Shown in pieces: positions 1 to 7,773 of a DNA stretch of 64,000 nucleotides (positions within the stretch are counted from its first letter, which is position 1; the number at the start of each line of letters is the position of its first letter). Below the pieces are notes generated by a model. That model saw nothing but the letters and a program-made list of their open reading frames with translations, was not told the origin of the DNA and ran no database searches. This DNA comes from JAHBTB01 sp964451255. GTDB lineage: Bacteria > Armatimonadota > Fimbriimonadia > Fimbriimonadales > Fimbriimonadaceae. Both the position numbers and the translations under genes were made by a program. The stretch is taken from assembly GCA_964451255.1 (NCBI GenBank), contig CAYVHL010000003.1:124001-188000 (forward strand), given 5' to 3'.

Positions 1-278
1 GCGAGCACGGCAAGCACGACGAGTTCATCGGCCCACGGCTGTTCGTCTACTCCGCCGCGCTGGAGATGCACCCGTTGGACACCGAAGACCGCCTTTCTGA
101 CCTGAAGAACCGAGACGGGCTCGGCTACTGCAACATCACCAAGTGCTGCACGACGGTGTGCCCGGAGCACATCACCATCACGGACAACGCTATCATCCCC
201 CTCAAGGAGCGCGTGGTCGACGCGTTCTACGACCCGCTGGCCAAACTTTTCAGAGGGTTGGGTAAGAAAGGGACATGA
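1..278 (+). CDS. sdhB: Succinate dehydrogenase iron-sulfur subunit, C-terminal part
   Basis: This is the 3' end of a gene whose start lies left of the window; the open frame runs from base 3. The visible 91 residues contain CNITKCCTTVCPEHI, the C-terminal cysteine cluster that binds the 3Fe-4S and 4Fe-4S centres in the iron-sulfur subunit of succinate dehydrogenase/fumarate reductase, followed by the usual ITDNAIIPLKERVVD tail. The protein would pass electrons from the flavoprotein to quinone at the inner membrane. Its stop overlaps the next start (ATGA), so the two are probably co-translated. Fumarate reductase cannot be excluded from this fragment. Confidence 0.93.
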   Translation, partial: EHGKHDEFIGPRLFVYSAALEMHPLDTEDRLSDLKNRDGLGYCNITKCCTTVCPEHITITDNAIIPLKERVVDAFYDPLAKLFRGLGKKGT

Positions 279-775
279 GCGAAGAACTAAAGCTAAAGCC
301 GATCTCAGAGGCGGCGTTCCCCAGAGCCTTGGAACTGGCTGAGAGGTACCGCCTGCTCAACGAACCCGAGCAGGCGAGCAGCATCTGTCGGGACGTGCTG
401 ACGGCCGACCCCAAAAACGCGGTCGCGCTAAGGACGCTCCTGCTGGCGACGACCGACCAGTTCGGAAAGCACCACGGCGCCCAGTTCGCGGACGCGGAGC
501 AGATCGTCGCCCAAATGGAGACGGAGTACGACAAGGCGTACTACTTCGGCATCGCCCAAGAGCGTTGGGCGCGGGCAAGACTCCAACACAAGGAGCACCT
601 CTCGCTGATAGGCGACTGGCTCAGGCGGGCTATGGTCAGTTACGAGCGTGCGGAAGCCTGCCGACCAGAGAACAACGAGGACGCGCTCCTACGTTGGAAC
701 GCGTGCGCCCGGCTGATGGCGCGTGTGCCGGAGCTACGCCACGTGCCAGAACAGATCCACCTGATCGGCGACTAG
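275..775 (+). CDS. TPR-like helical protein of unknown function
   Basis: A 166-residue soluble protein without signal peptide or membrane segment. The segment LAERYRLLNEPEQASSICRD, about residues 21-40, followed by LTADPKNAVALRTLL reads as a tetratricopeptide helix pair, and the rest is alpha-helical and charged. It starts inside the sdhB stop codon (ATGA), which suggests co-expression with the respiratory complex, but no direct functional clue is visible. Its TAG stop is shared with the stop of the convergent lipoprotein gene through the palindrome CTAG. Confidence 0.75.
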   Translation: MSEELKLKPISEAAFPRALELAERYRLLNEPEQASSICRDVLTADPKNAVALRTLLLATTDQFGKHHGAQFADAEQIVAQMETEYDKAYYFGIAQERWARARLQHKEHLSLIGDWLRRAMVSYERAEACRPENNEDALLRWNACARLMARVPELRHVPEQIHLIGD

Positions 776-972
776 CCGCCTGCTTTGTCTTGAGCGCCAG
801 GATCCTTCGTCCCGGCCGTCGGTGGCGCGGTCGGCACCTTTGGATGCGTCAAGGGGGCCTTTCTGGCGTTCGGGCCTTTGCTCACGTCGATGGAAGGGCT
901 GTCGCACGCGGCAATCAGGAGGGCGACGCAGACCAAGGAGACAGAGACGAGGAGAAACTTGGGGGTTGTCAT
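772..972 (-). CDS. Small lipoprotein paired with prepilin gene
   Basis: A 66-residue protein with a signal peptide and lipobox (LLIAAC, Cys near residue 23), followed by a short Pro/Lys/Thr-rich tail with no predicted fold. I start it at the internal ATG at 972 because the longer frame upstream has no signal peptide. It lies 64 bp downstream of a prepilin-like gene and is one of four such prepilin/lipoprotein pairs in the window. Function unknown; a role near the pilus or pseudopilus at the membrane is inference from position only. Confidence 0.7.
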   Translation of the reverse strand: MTTPKFLLVSVSLVCVALLIAACDSPSIDVSKGPNARKAPLTHPKVPTAPPTAGTKDPGAQDKAGG

Positions 973-987
973 TGTTATGGAAGGAAG

Positions 988-1012
988 TGCGCCTGGCCGT
1001 CCGGCCAGGCGC
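988..1012 (-). terminator. Hairpin between prepilin and lipoprotein genes
   Basis: A perfect GC-rich inverted repeat: an arm of TGCGCCTGGCC, loop GTCC, and the complementary arm. It sits between the prepilin stop and the lipoprotein start. It lacks a U-tract, so it may be an attenuator or mRNA-stability element rather than a full terminator. Confidence 0.5.
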
Positions 1013-1036
1013 ATTCGGTCGATGGGCGACTGCGTC

Positions 1037-1963
1037 CTAATTGTTTGGCCAAAGGACGGTGTCAGCCAAGATGACGTCGGCGACCGCGTTGCACGGCATC
1101 GGGCCGACGTCGGTGACGATCGTCCCGGTCGGATCGGCGCACCAGTCGCCATAGTGGTCACGCCCGGCTGGCAGAGCCACCGGTTCGATGGAACCGCTGT
1201 TGTACGCGGGCCAGTTGGCGCCGCCGGACCAAGTTCCGCCGATGAACTGGAGCATCTTGGCGTGGCCGTCGACATAGCCCACCTGGAACTTGCCGCCGTG
1301 CCGTAGTTGGCTGTTCTTGTTGATCTCGGTACCGCTATAGAAGTACCTGCTCAGGATCGAGCCCATGCACATCGTGTAGAACGGCACGTCCGCGGACTCG
1401 CCGAACGCGAACATGTTCGCGGGCATGGTGACAGTGGTCAGCGAGACCCCAGGCACGGTGTAGGTGTAGAAGCCGCCGTTCGGGCCGCCGCCGTCGTGAT
1501 ACTCCCAGTTGCCGCCGTTGGTCGGCGGGCCATAGAGGCCGCCTTCGCTCGTCCCGCTGTTGAACGATTGCATCGGGCCCCAGTTGGAGCCATAGCTCTT
1601 GCACTGGCCGCCAGGCAAGGAGTCAGGAATGCCGTCGAACGAATCGCAGCCCTTGAAGTTGTCGTCGGGACAGACGAACAGGTATTTGCTCTTGATGTAG
1701 GGCATCAACTGCTCGGAGAAGTCGACGATGGAAATGCCACCGGCGATGTCGTAGTTGTAATACTCGACGACGGTCGCGGTGTAGTCATCGTAATCACCGG
1801 CGTAGAGGTTCATGGACAGGGCGATTTGCTTAGCATTACTTAAGCAACTCGTCTTCTTGGCTGCCTCCTTCGCTTGTGCGAATACAGGGAAGAGAATAGC
1901 CGCGAGGATCGCGATGATCGCGATCACGACAAGAAGTTCGATAAGAGTAAAAGCACGCTTCAT
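1037..1963 (-). CDS. Prepilin-like protein with type IV N-terminal methylation motif
   Basis: A 308-residue protein starting MKRAFTLIELLVV, a class III signal: cleavage before Phe5, Glu at +5, then a hydrophobic helix ending FPVFAQAKEAAKK. Such proteins are cut and methylated by prepilin peptidase (PilD) and assembled as major or minor pilins/pseudopilins. The C-terminal HGGKFQVGYVDGHAK matches the H-x9-DG motif of DUF1559-like prepilins from Planctomycetota and Armatimonadota. The start is placed at ATG 1963, not at the longer upstream frame, because the motif must be N-terminal and GGAG lies 8 nt upstream. Pilus subunit or surface/adhesion role is not resolvable. Confidence 0.9.
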   Translation of the reverse strand: MKRAFTLIELLVVIAIIAILAAILFPVFAQAKEAAKKTSCLSNAKQIALSMNLYAGDYDDYTATVVEYYNYDIAGGISIVDFSEQLMPYIKSKYLFVCPDDNFKGCDSFDGIPDSLPGGQCKSYGSNWGPMQSFNSGTSEGGLYGPPTNGGNWEYHDGGGPNGGFYTYTVPGVSLTTVTMPANMFAFGESADVPFYTMCMGSILSRYFYSGTEINKNSQLRHGGKFQVGYVDGHAKMLQFIGGTWSGGANWPAYNSGSIEPVALPAGRDHYGDWCADPTGTIVTDVGPMPCNAVADVILADTVLWPNN

Positions 1964-2063
1964 AGAGCACTCCGAACGAAGGCCGTCGCCCTCGACGTAA
2001 GAACCCAAGCGTAGCAGATGAAAATGCCACAAAAGATATGGTTCTAGAAGTTTTTTTGCCTGA

Positions 2064-2858
2064 TCAGCCGACAAACGGACGCAGGAACAGCGACATGTCG
2101 CGCGCGGAGACCGAGGCACGGATGGCCTCGGGCTTAGGCTGAGCCCCAAGATAAGCTTCGACAACCTCGTCGGTGAAGTCCGAATACCTCGAGTACCTGA
2201 TCTCACCGGACTTGTCTTGCTTGACCGGCTCGACCGACGTCCAGTCGGATCGTGAGAGGAAATCGACGAGGCCGGCGTGCGCCGCCCGCACCGCGAGCAT
2301 GCCCAGCTGGAAGCCGTCGGCGTCGCCCTCTGCCGGTAGAGCGTGGAAGAGCATCGGGCCGCTGTCGAGCCCCTTGCTCAAGAAGTGGATGGTCGCGCCG
2401 ACAAGGTCGGGACGGCCGTCCACCAACGCCCAAAAATTGCAACCGCTACCCCGAAAGTAGGGTGAGACACCCATGTGGATGTTCAAGGCGCCGTGGTCGA
2501 CGAGGTACTCGCAGAGCTCGCCCTTGATATAACTCGCCCCAAAGACCACGAAGACGTCGGCGTCCAATGCCGGACGCAACATGTCCAGCGGCGCCTTACT
2601 CATGTCACCCAGTTTGGAGACGAGGATCCGTACGTTGCGAGGGGTGAAGGCGACTGGGCCGAATACTTCTTGCTCAGCCTGCGTGACCCGCGTGAAGTAG
2701 TCGCGCATCGGTGCGCTGTTGCTGTAAAAGTCGTCCACCTTGCCTGGCCAGATCGTCGATGCCTCGACCACGGCGTCCACCTCGTCGGCGAACGCGGCCA
2801 GACGATGGATCAAACTGACATGGCGCGGCTGGTTGCTGGTGAAGACTGTGACTTTCAC
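2064..2858 (-). CDS. Formyltransferase-family protein
   Basis: A 264-residue soluble protein of the methionyl-tRNA formyltransferase/sugar formyltransferase fold. The active-site block reads NIHMGVSPYFRGSG (Asn and His of the catalytic triad, then the PYFRG loop) and the later GLDSGPML supplies the Asp. These enzymes move a formyl group from 10-formyltetrahydrofolate to an amino group. It lacks the C-terminal tRNA-binding domain of Fmt, so a sugar-nucleotide or small-molecule amine is the likelier substrate. Its start overlaps the stop of the upstream deacetylase gene by 4 nt, so the pair is probably one functional unit. Confidence 0.85.
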   Translation of the reverse strand: MKVTVFTSNQPRHVSLIHRLAAFADEVDAVVEASTIWPGKVDDFYSNSAPMRDYFTRVTQAEQEVFGPVAFTPRNVRILVSKLGDMSKAPLDMLRPALDADVFVVFGASYIKGELCEYLVDHGALNIHMGVSPYFRGSGCNFWALVDGRPDLVGATIHFLSKGLDSGPMLFHALPAEGDADGFQLGMLAVRAAHAGLVDFLSRSDWTSVEPVKQDKSGEIRYSRYSDFTDEVVEAYLGAQPKPEAIRASVSARDMSLFLRPFVG

Positions 2859-3790
2859 GCCGACATCTCCTTGAGCACGACTGCATGGTCTCTGCGCGGG
2901 AACTCGAGCCTTCCGTACGCCGTCCCCGACTCCATATTCGCCCGAAACCCGAGCCGTACGCCGAGGCCGTCAAGGATCTTCAACGTGGCGGCATTGTACG
3001 AGTTACAGGGGTGCGACATGGCGTCCGGCCTGCGGCCGATCAGACTCGACAAGTGCCCTTGGTTTTCGGCATATTGTTCCGCCTGCTCCTCGGGTGACAA
3101 GTCGGCCATCACCATGGGGTGGGATCGGGAGTGGAGTCCGATCACATGGCCTTCGGCCGCCAGAGCCTTGACCTGTTCTGGAGACATCCACAATTGATCC
3201 ACGACGGTCGCTGGATTGAACTTACGGGAGGCCATGAGCGCCCCCAACACCAGTTCGTACTGCACTGGGCCGAGCACCTGGTCTCTCAGGAAGCGGTAGG
3301 CGCGGTCTTCGTCGCTGTAGAAATCGAACCCTTTGAGATAGTCCTTGGGATTGAACGTCGCTAGGGCACCACGCACCGGCTCGCACCACGGCCCGTCCAG
3401 CGCCGATTGCAAGAAGGCTTTGTAGTAGTCCTTGAACGAGTCAAAGCGCGTCGAGCGGAAGAACCGGTAGACCTCGAACATCAGGGGCTTGCCTTTGAGG
3501 GGATCGCTGTTCACAAACCAAAACGCAGTGACCTGATGGGCGTCCAGCACGGGCTTGGCAATGTCGAACTGACAACTGAGGCTATCGTCGAACGAAAGGC
3601 AGAGGTCCCCGTCCTCCAACCTCCCGACCATCGCGCGACGCTGCCATTCGGCGGCATCTATGATCCGGTCGCGGCCCAGCCAACGGATCATATCGTCGAA
3701 CTGCTCAGCAGTCACCGCGCCTTGGCCGTCAGGATGTCGGCCATCGCCCCAAAAATGATGGAACATGACGCCGTGGGCTCGTTCGTGCAC
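2855..3790 (-). CDS. Polysaccharide deacetylase (NodB-fold) family protein
   Basis: A 311-residue protein with the NodB-homology signatures SFDDS (the Asp pair of motif 1, about residue 67) and HSRSHP (the H-x3-H metal-binding motif), followed by a motif-3-like MSHPCNSYN. These metal-dependent hydrolases remove acyl groups from N-acyl sugars. No signal peptide is visible, so it probably acts in the cytoplasm on a precursor. It is translationally coupled to a formyltransferase gene. The ArnA/ArnD system uses a similar pair of activities on 4-amino-arabinose; whether this pair works likewise is inference. The start could lie a few codons downstream. Confidence 0.82.
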   Translation of the reverse strand: MHERAHGVMFHHFWGDGRHPDGQGAVTAEQFDDMIRWLGRDRIIDAAEWQRRAMVGRLEDGDLCLSFDDSLSCQFDIAKPVLDAHQVTAFWFVNSDPLKGKPLMFEVYRFFRSTRFDSFKDYYKAFLQSALDGPWCEPVRGALATFNPKDYLKGFDFYSDEDRAYRFLRDQVLGPVQYELVLGALMASRKFNPATVVDQLWMSPEQVKALAAEGHVIGLHSRSHPMVMADLSPEEQAEQYAENQGHLSSLIGRRPDAMSHPCNSYNAATLKILDGLGVRLGFRANMESGTAYGRLEFPRRDHAVVLKEMSA

Positions 3791-3843
3791 CGAGGCAGTA
3801 TAGCTTCAATTTCGGCTGAACCGACGTCCCATCAAACATGATC

Positions 3844-3877
3844 GGCTCCCCTGCCTCCTTGACGGAGAAGGGGAGCC
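3844..3877 (-). terminator. GC-rich hairpin after prepilin/lipoprotein pair
   Basis: Arms GGCTCCCCT and AGGGGAGCC flank a 16-nt loop, just downstream of the lipoprotein stop at 3899. No U-tract follows on either strand. It probably ends the prepilin/lipoprotein transcript. Confidence 0.5.
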
Positions 3878-3898
3878 AACCCAAGGACAATTCAACTA

Positions 3899-4120
3899 TT
3901 ACTGATCCGCCGCGTTGATCGGCTGACCCGAAGATCCTCTTGGACCCGGGGCGGCCGACTTCTGCCCTGAGGCTGCTGGCGGGTTACCAGGCTTGACCCC
4001 CTCACGGAACAGCTTGTCCATTTTCACCTTGTCCTCCTTAGTCAGGTCACTTTGCGGCTCGCCACAACCAACGAGGCAAATCACCATTACCAAACAGCCG
4101 ATGACGATCGGGAGTTTCAT
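3899..4120 (-). CDS. Small lipoprotein paired with prepilin gene
   Basis: A 73-residue protein starting MKLPIVIGCLVMVICLVGC, a classical lipoprotein signal with the lipobox Cys at residue 19, then a charged stretch and a Gly/Pro/Ser-rich tail. Only 2 nt separate its ATG from the stop of the prepilin-like gene, so the two are co-transcribed. A longer upstream start would overlap the prepilin and bury the signal peptide. It is the second of four such pairs. Function unknown. Confidence 0.75.
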   Translation of the reverse strand: MKLPIVIGCLVMVICLVGCGEPQSDLTKEDKVKMDKLFREGVKPGNPPAASGQKSAAPGPRGSSGQPINAADQ

Positions 4121-4122
4121 TG

Positions 4123-5082
4123 TCAGTTCTTCGGAGAGAGATGGATCATGCAACGATTGGTCGGCGCAAGATCGCAATCCTCCGTCTGATACAAGGCCGA
4201 CATGCCCATCGACCTGACATGGCCGTCGCTAAATCCGATGTTGGCCTGGCCCTTGAGGATCTTTTCCGCCATACCTGGCGCCATGGTGTAGCGGGATCCT
4301 GGCGGGTTGCCCCGCATCTCTGTGCAAGACTTCGGACCACCCCATCGAGGAGTCGCGCCGCCAATACTGTCGCCGCCAGGGCTATAGCTCATCCGGTAAG
4401 CGCACGTGCCAAGTTCCTCGTCGGGGGGCCGGCCCGTGGCGTAGTCGCCCGTCGGTTCGCCGGCGTCAAAGATCAACGCCTGGTCGGCCACGTTGCTGAT
4501 CTGCGTCTGCGTCAAGCTCGGCGTGGTGACCCACGAACATGAGCCCCAACACCCGATGCCGTCTGGGTTAGCCATGATCCAGCCCATGACTCCGTCGTGG
4601 AGCGAACCCTCGGCGTGCAGGGCCCGGGCAATAGCGTTCGCGCTGCTGACGTTATAAAACTGCTGGCCCTTCATGCGTGCCCGTGGGATGCTGCCGTATG
4701 TGCCGCCCACGTATTTCCAGAAGGACTCGTAGTACGGATCACCGGTCGCCCCGCCGTTCGGTTCGCCCTGTGGGTTGCGGAAGATGTCTAGATTCTTCGT
4801 GTACGGATAGATCATGAACATCCAGATGAACTGGGTGCCGTCGATGTCGGTCCTGGATGCCGGCACAAAAGCGTCATCGTAGTCCGCCAGATACATCATG
4901 TTGGCGAGTGTCAATTGCTTCAGGTGAGACACCCCCATTGTCTTTTTGGCGGCCTCCTTCGCCTGGGCGAAGACGGGGAACAGGATCGCCGCCAAGATCG
5001 CGATTATCGCGATCACGACGAGCAATTCAATCAGTGTGAACGCTTGAAAAGATTTGTGGACCCCTGTGGATCTTGTCTTCAT
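4123..5082 (-). CDS. Prepilin-like protein with type IV N-terminal methylation motif
   Basis: A 319-residue protein. The leader is longer than in its paralogues: about 14 residues precede FTLIELLVV, with Ala at -1, Phe at +1 and Glu at +5. The hydrophobic helix ends FPVFAQAKEAAKKT. The C-terminal GFSDGHVRSM keeps the DG of the H-x9-DG motif. ATG 5082 is chosen because GAGG lies about 9 nt upstream; the longer frame would bury the leader. It is probably exported, processed by prepilin peptidase and membrane- or pilus-bound. The divergent AraC regulator gene starts 148 bp away. Confidence 0.9.
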   Translation of the reverse strand: MKTRSTGVHKSFQAFTLIELLVVIAIIAILAAILFPVFAQAKEAAKKTMGVSHLKQLTLANMMYLADYDDAFVPASRTDIDGTQFIWMFMIYPYTKNLDIFRNPQGEPNGGATGDPYYESFWKYVGGTYGSIPRARMKGQQFYNVSSANAIARALHAEGSLHDGVMGWIMANPDGIGCWGSCSWVTTPSLTQTQISNVADQALIFDAGEPTGDYATGRPPDEELGTCAYRMSYSPGGDSIGGATPRWGGPKSCTEMRGNPPGSRYTMAPGMAEKILKGQANIGFSDGHVRSMGMSALYQTEDCDLAPTNRCMIHLSPKN

Positions 5083-5107
5083 TTTGGTAGCCTCATTGCA
5101 TTGCGGT

Positions 5108-5128
5108 CTTGTCCTTGACCCGGACAAG
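5108..5128. promoter_or_regulatory. Inverted repeat in divergent prepilin/araC promoter region
   Basis: A perfect repeat CTTGTCC-N7-GGACAAG lies in the 147-bp region between the prepilin gene and the divergent AraC-type regulator gene. A TATAAA-like -10 for the regulator is at about 5166-5171. It may be an operator, possibly for the regulator itself; this is inference. Confidence 0.35.
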
Positions 5129-5229
5129 ATTCGGGCGGGCTGGGAACTGTCCGCCCGTCGTGAGTGTATAAAAGCCATCGGGGCCCCGCAAAGGATGAGG
5201 GGACACAAGGACGGGACGATTCCGACAAC

Positions 5230-6099
5230 ATGTCCATTGAAGAAGCCTTCGCGGTCACAGCCGACCTGCCCGTCCAGTGCGAGTCAGCAGGAATATTCAC
5301 GCCACGGGATGAAAACCGGTACCCCGAACGGGTCCTCACCGCATACCAGCTGATATTTGTGCGCCAGGGGTCGCTCCATATCGCCGAGCGTTGTGAGCAG
5401 TACAAGGTTGAGGCCGACCAAGTCCTGCTGCTACACCCGGGTCGGCGGCACATCGGCTGGAAGGTGAATCCTATGGGCCTGGTCTACTACTGGGTGTATT
5501 TCACACCACGGACCAGCTTCTCCACCGAGGGGCCCGGTCGCGTAGCCCTACCCACGTTGACCACGGTCGCACGTCCCGACCACCTCGTCGCACTGTTCCA
5601 GCGTCTCCTTGATGACCTAGACGTTTCGCCGGGAGGGAGCCTGTCCGCCGACACGACATTGTTGTCGATCCTCTGTGAAGCCGCGCTCAAATTGCCAACC
5701 GTCAACGCGTCAGAGTCGACGGCGACTCTTGCGGTACGTGCCAACGCGATTGTCCGCACCGCGTTTCACCAACCTCTGACGACCTCGTCGATCGCCGACA
5801 AACTGGCATGCTGTCCCGACTACCTCGGAAGGGTGTACCGACGGGTCTACGGTATCAGCCTCGTCGAGGCGATCCACCGCCGACGGGTCCAGCACGCACG
5901 CCATCTGCTTACGATCGGCGAGTTGTCCCTCGAAGAGGTCGCACACCACTGCGGATTCGCCGACAGCGGCTACTTCCGTCGGATATTCAAGCGTCATGAA
6001 GGGATGACACCGGTCCATTATCTAGCCCTGCACGTGGGTGGGGCGGTCGAACAAGAAGAGCCGCGAGGTCGGCGGACTGTGCACCATAGCCATACTTAG
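5230..6099 (+). CDS. AraC-family transcriptional regulator
   Basis: A 289-residue protein. The N-terminal half is a cupin-like sensor (YQLIFVRQGSLHI, then HPGRRHIGW). The C-terminal 100 residues hold the two AraC-type helix-turn-helix motifs, including SIADKLACCPDYLGRVYRR and LSLEEVAHHCGFADSGYFRR followed by the G-x-TP-x-x-Y ending. It probably senses a sugar or related small molecule. I start it at ATG 5230; a GTG at 5164 would add 22 residues of unlike composition. It is divergent from a prepilin gene, but its targets are unknown. Confidence 0.88.
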   Translation: MSIEEAFAVTADLPVQCESAGIFTPRDENRYPERVLTAYQLIFVRQGSLHIAERCEQYKVEADQVLLLHPGRRHIGWKVNPMGLVYYWVYFTPRTSFSTEGPGRVALPTLTTVARPDHLVALFQRLLDDLDVSPGGSLSADTTLLSILCEAALKLPTVNASESTATLAVRANAIVRTAFHQPLTTSSIADKLACCPDYLGRVYRRVYGISLVEAIHRRRVQHARHLLTIGELSLEEVAHHCGFADSGYFRRIFKRHEGMTPVHYLALHVGGAVEQEEPRGRRTVHHSHT

Positions 6100-6105
6100 G
6101 CTTCG

Positions 6106-6651
6106 ATGGCCCCATACGCGCTATTCTTTCGGGGCCTGAACGTGGGTGGCCGTCGGCTCGCGATGGCCGATCTACGCGACATGCTCACCAACCTCGGCTT
6201 CACGGATGTCACCACCATCCTACAGACCGGGAGCGCGGTGCTGCGGACCACTTCGACAAACCCTAGTGAGATCGAAGCAGCCGTTGAGACCGCCTTTGTT
6301 CAGCGGTTTGGCTATCAGTCTGCCGTGCACGCAAGGAGTGTTGTTGAGCTAGGGAATGTCGTGATCGCAAACCCCTTTCCAGATTTTGCCCTCGCGCATC
6401 CCAACCACTTGCTCGTTTATTTCGGAGCAAGGCTTGTATCAGACGACGAAGTCCGTGCGGTTCAGGAAGCTGTGACGGGCCCAGAGCTCTTGGCCGCGGA
6501 CGGCCGCGAGATCTACGTGACATTCCCCGATGGTATCGGCGTCTCGACCTTTCCAAGGGTCAAGGGGTTCGGCCGCCTAGTCGGTGACTCGACCGCCCGG
6601 AACTGGAACACGCTCGTGAAAGTCCTAGAGGCAGCCAGACGCTTGCAATGA
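6106..6651 (+). CDS. DUF1697 family protein
   Basis: A 181-residue protein beginning MAPYALFFRGLNVGGRRLAM, which with LQTGSAVL and the C-terminal ARNWNTLVKV matches DUF1697 closely in sequence and length. The family is widespread and cytoplasmic, with no established biochemical function. It starts 6 bp after the AraC regulator stop and may share its transcript. Confidence 0.85.
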   Translation: MAPYALFFRGLNVGGRRLAMADLRDMLTNLGFTDVTTILQTGSAVLRTTSTNPSEIEAAVETAFVQRFGYQSAVHARSVVELGNVVIANPFPDFALAHPNHLLVYFGARLVSDDEVRAVQEAVTGPELLAADGREIYVTFPDGIGVSTFPRVKGFGRLVGDSTARNWNTLVKVLEAARRLQ

Positions 6652-6804
6652 GGCTGGCCAAGAGCCTTTGCCTCGCGAGCAATTCATGATCCATGAGCAC
6701 CCTTCGTAGATAGGTGGAACAAAACCTAGCGAGGCTCCTGTAGAATAATGCTTAGGCAACTAGGTTCAGTAGTCCGTAGCTTAGTTTGTTGAAAGGTTTC
6801 TCCC

Positions 6805-7578
6805 ATGACCAAGTCTCGTGCGTTCACACTCATCGAACTTCTCGTCGTCATCGCGATCATCGCCATCTTGGCGGCGATCCTGTTCCCTGTCTTCGCCCAA
6901 GCCAAGAAGGCGGCAAAGGCGACCGCCACCCTCTCGACCGTCAAGCAGATCACGCTGGCGGCGCAGATTTACGGAGGCGACTACGACGACGGTACTGTCC
7001 TGACCGACAGCGGCCCGGCCTATGCCGAGCCGACCTGGGGTCAGATCATCCAGCCTTACATGAAGTCACAAGCCATGACCTGGGATCCGGCCCGGCCCAT
7101 GCCAAGTCCGAACCAGTACGAGGGCTACGGATGGGACCAGGTGACGACCATCTCCATCAACGATTCCGGATATTCCGGTTACTGGCAGACAGACAACGGG
7201 GCCTGTGACGGCACGTTCACCAACTACGTCTATGGCCGGAAACTCTCGGGCATGGAGGACATCTCCACCCGCATCGCCTTCGCCCCTGACGTCTGGGGCG
7301 GCACTGCAGTCGGCTGGTACTACTTCCGCGCCTACCAGGCCAACTGGATCGACCCGACGGACACGACTGGCGAGTGGAGTTGGTACAACATGATCTGGGA
7401 CACCCGCAAGTTCTATAACGGCGACTCGATCCCCACAGGAAAGGCGGACGGCAGCGCCAAGTCTATCAAGCGCGGGGCTTTCATCGACTGGAACCAAGCT
7501 CCAGGGACGGCCGAGTATTGCGCCTGGGAAGAGACGACCGGCAAACAGATTTGGGGCGCTTTTTGGAACGCAAACTGA
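6805..7578 (+). CDS. Prepilin-like protein with type IV N-terminal methylation motif
   Basis: A 257-residue protein starting MTKSRAFTLIELLVV, with cleavage before Phe7, Glu at +5 and a helix ending FPVFAQAKKAAKA. The C-terminal half is rich in Trp, Tyr and Asp and lacks the H-x9-DG motif of its paralogues. A GAAAGG sequence lies about 10 nt before the ATG. A small lipoprotein gene starts inside its 3' end. The 153 bp upstream (6652-6804) holds no gene and only a weak -10-like TAGAAT near 6740. Confidence 0.9.
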   Translation: MTKSRAFTLIELLVVIAIIAILAAILFPVFAQAKKAAKATATLSTVKQITLAAQIYGGDYDDGTVLTDSGPAYAEPTWGQIIQPYMKSQAMTWDPARPMPSPNQYEGYGWDQVTTISINDSGYSGYWQTDNGACDGTFTNYVYGRKLSGMEDISTRIAFAPDVWGGTAVGWYYFRAYQANWIDPTDTTGEWSWYNMIWDTRKFYNGDSIPTGKADGSAKSIKRGAFIDWNQAPGTAEYCAWEETTGKQIWGAFWNAN

Positions 7579-7733
7579 TCATCGGGTTGCTCTTGCTGGC
7601 CGCGCTGTTTTTCAGCGTAGGGTGCGGTAGCGACAACCCAGGGGTGACCGACAAGCCGGCCCCTCCGGGAGGGCCGGTCGGCAACGGGCGGCACCCACCG
7701 GGATTGAATGAGAAGAACCTGAAGAACTACTGA
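7563..7733 (+). CDS. Small lipoprotein paired with prepilin gene
   Basis: A 56-residue protein read from a TTG at 7563, overlapping the prepilin 3' end by 16 nt. It begins with Glu-Arg-Lys and a hydrophobic segment LLLLAALFFSVGC (lipobox Cys near residue 20), then a Pro/Gly-rich tail. The TTG start is preferred because GGGGCG lies about 5 nt upstream and it puts the charged n-region at the N-terminus; an upstream ATG at 7518 is possible. Third of four prepilin/lipoprotein pairs; function unknown. Confidence 0.65.
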   Translation: MERKLIIGLLLLAALFFSVGCGSDNPGVTDKPAPPGGPVGNGRHPPGLNEKNLKNY

Positions 7734-7740
7734 CAAGGAT

Positions 7741-7766
7741 TCGCCCCGGCCGTTCGGCCGGGGCGA
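7741..7766. terminator. Bidirectional GC-rich hairpin between convergent genes
   Basis: An 11-bp perfect stem, TCGCCCCGGCC, with loop GTTC and the complementary arm. It lies between the plus-strand lipoprotein stop (7733) and the minus-strand prepilin stop (7774). A short A/T stretch follows on the plus strand. Confidence 0.65.
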
Positions 7767-7773
7767 AATCAAT

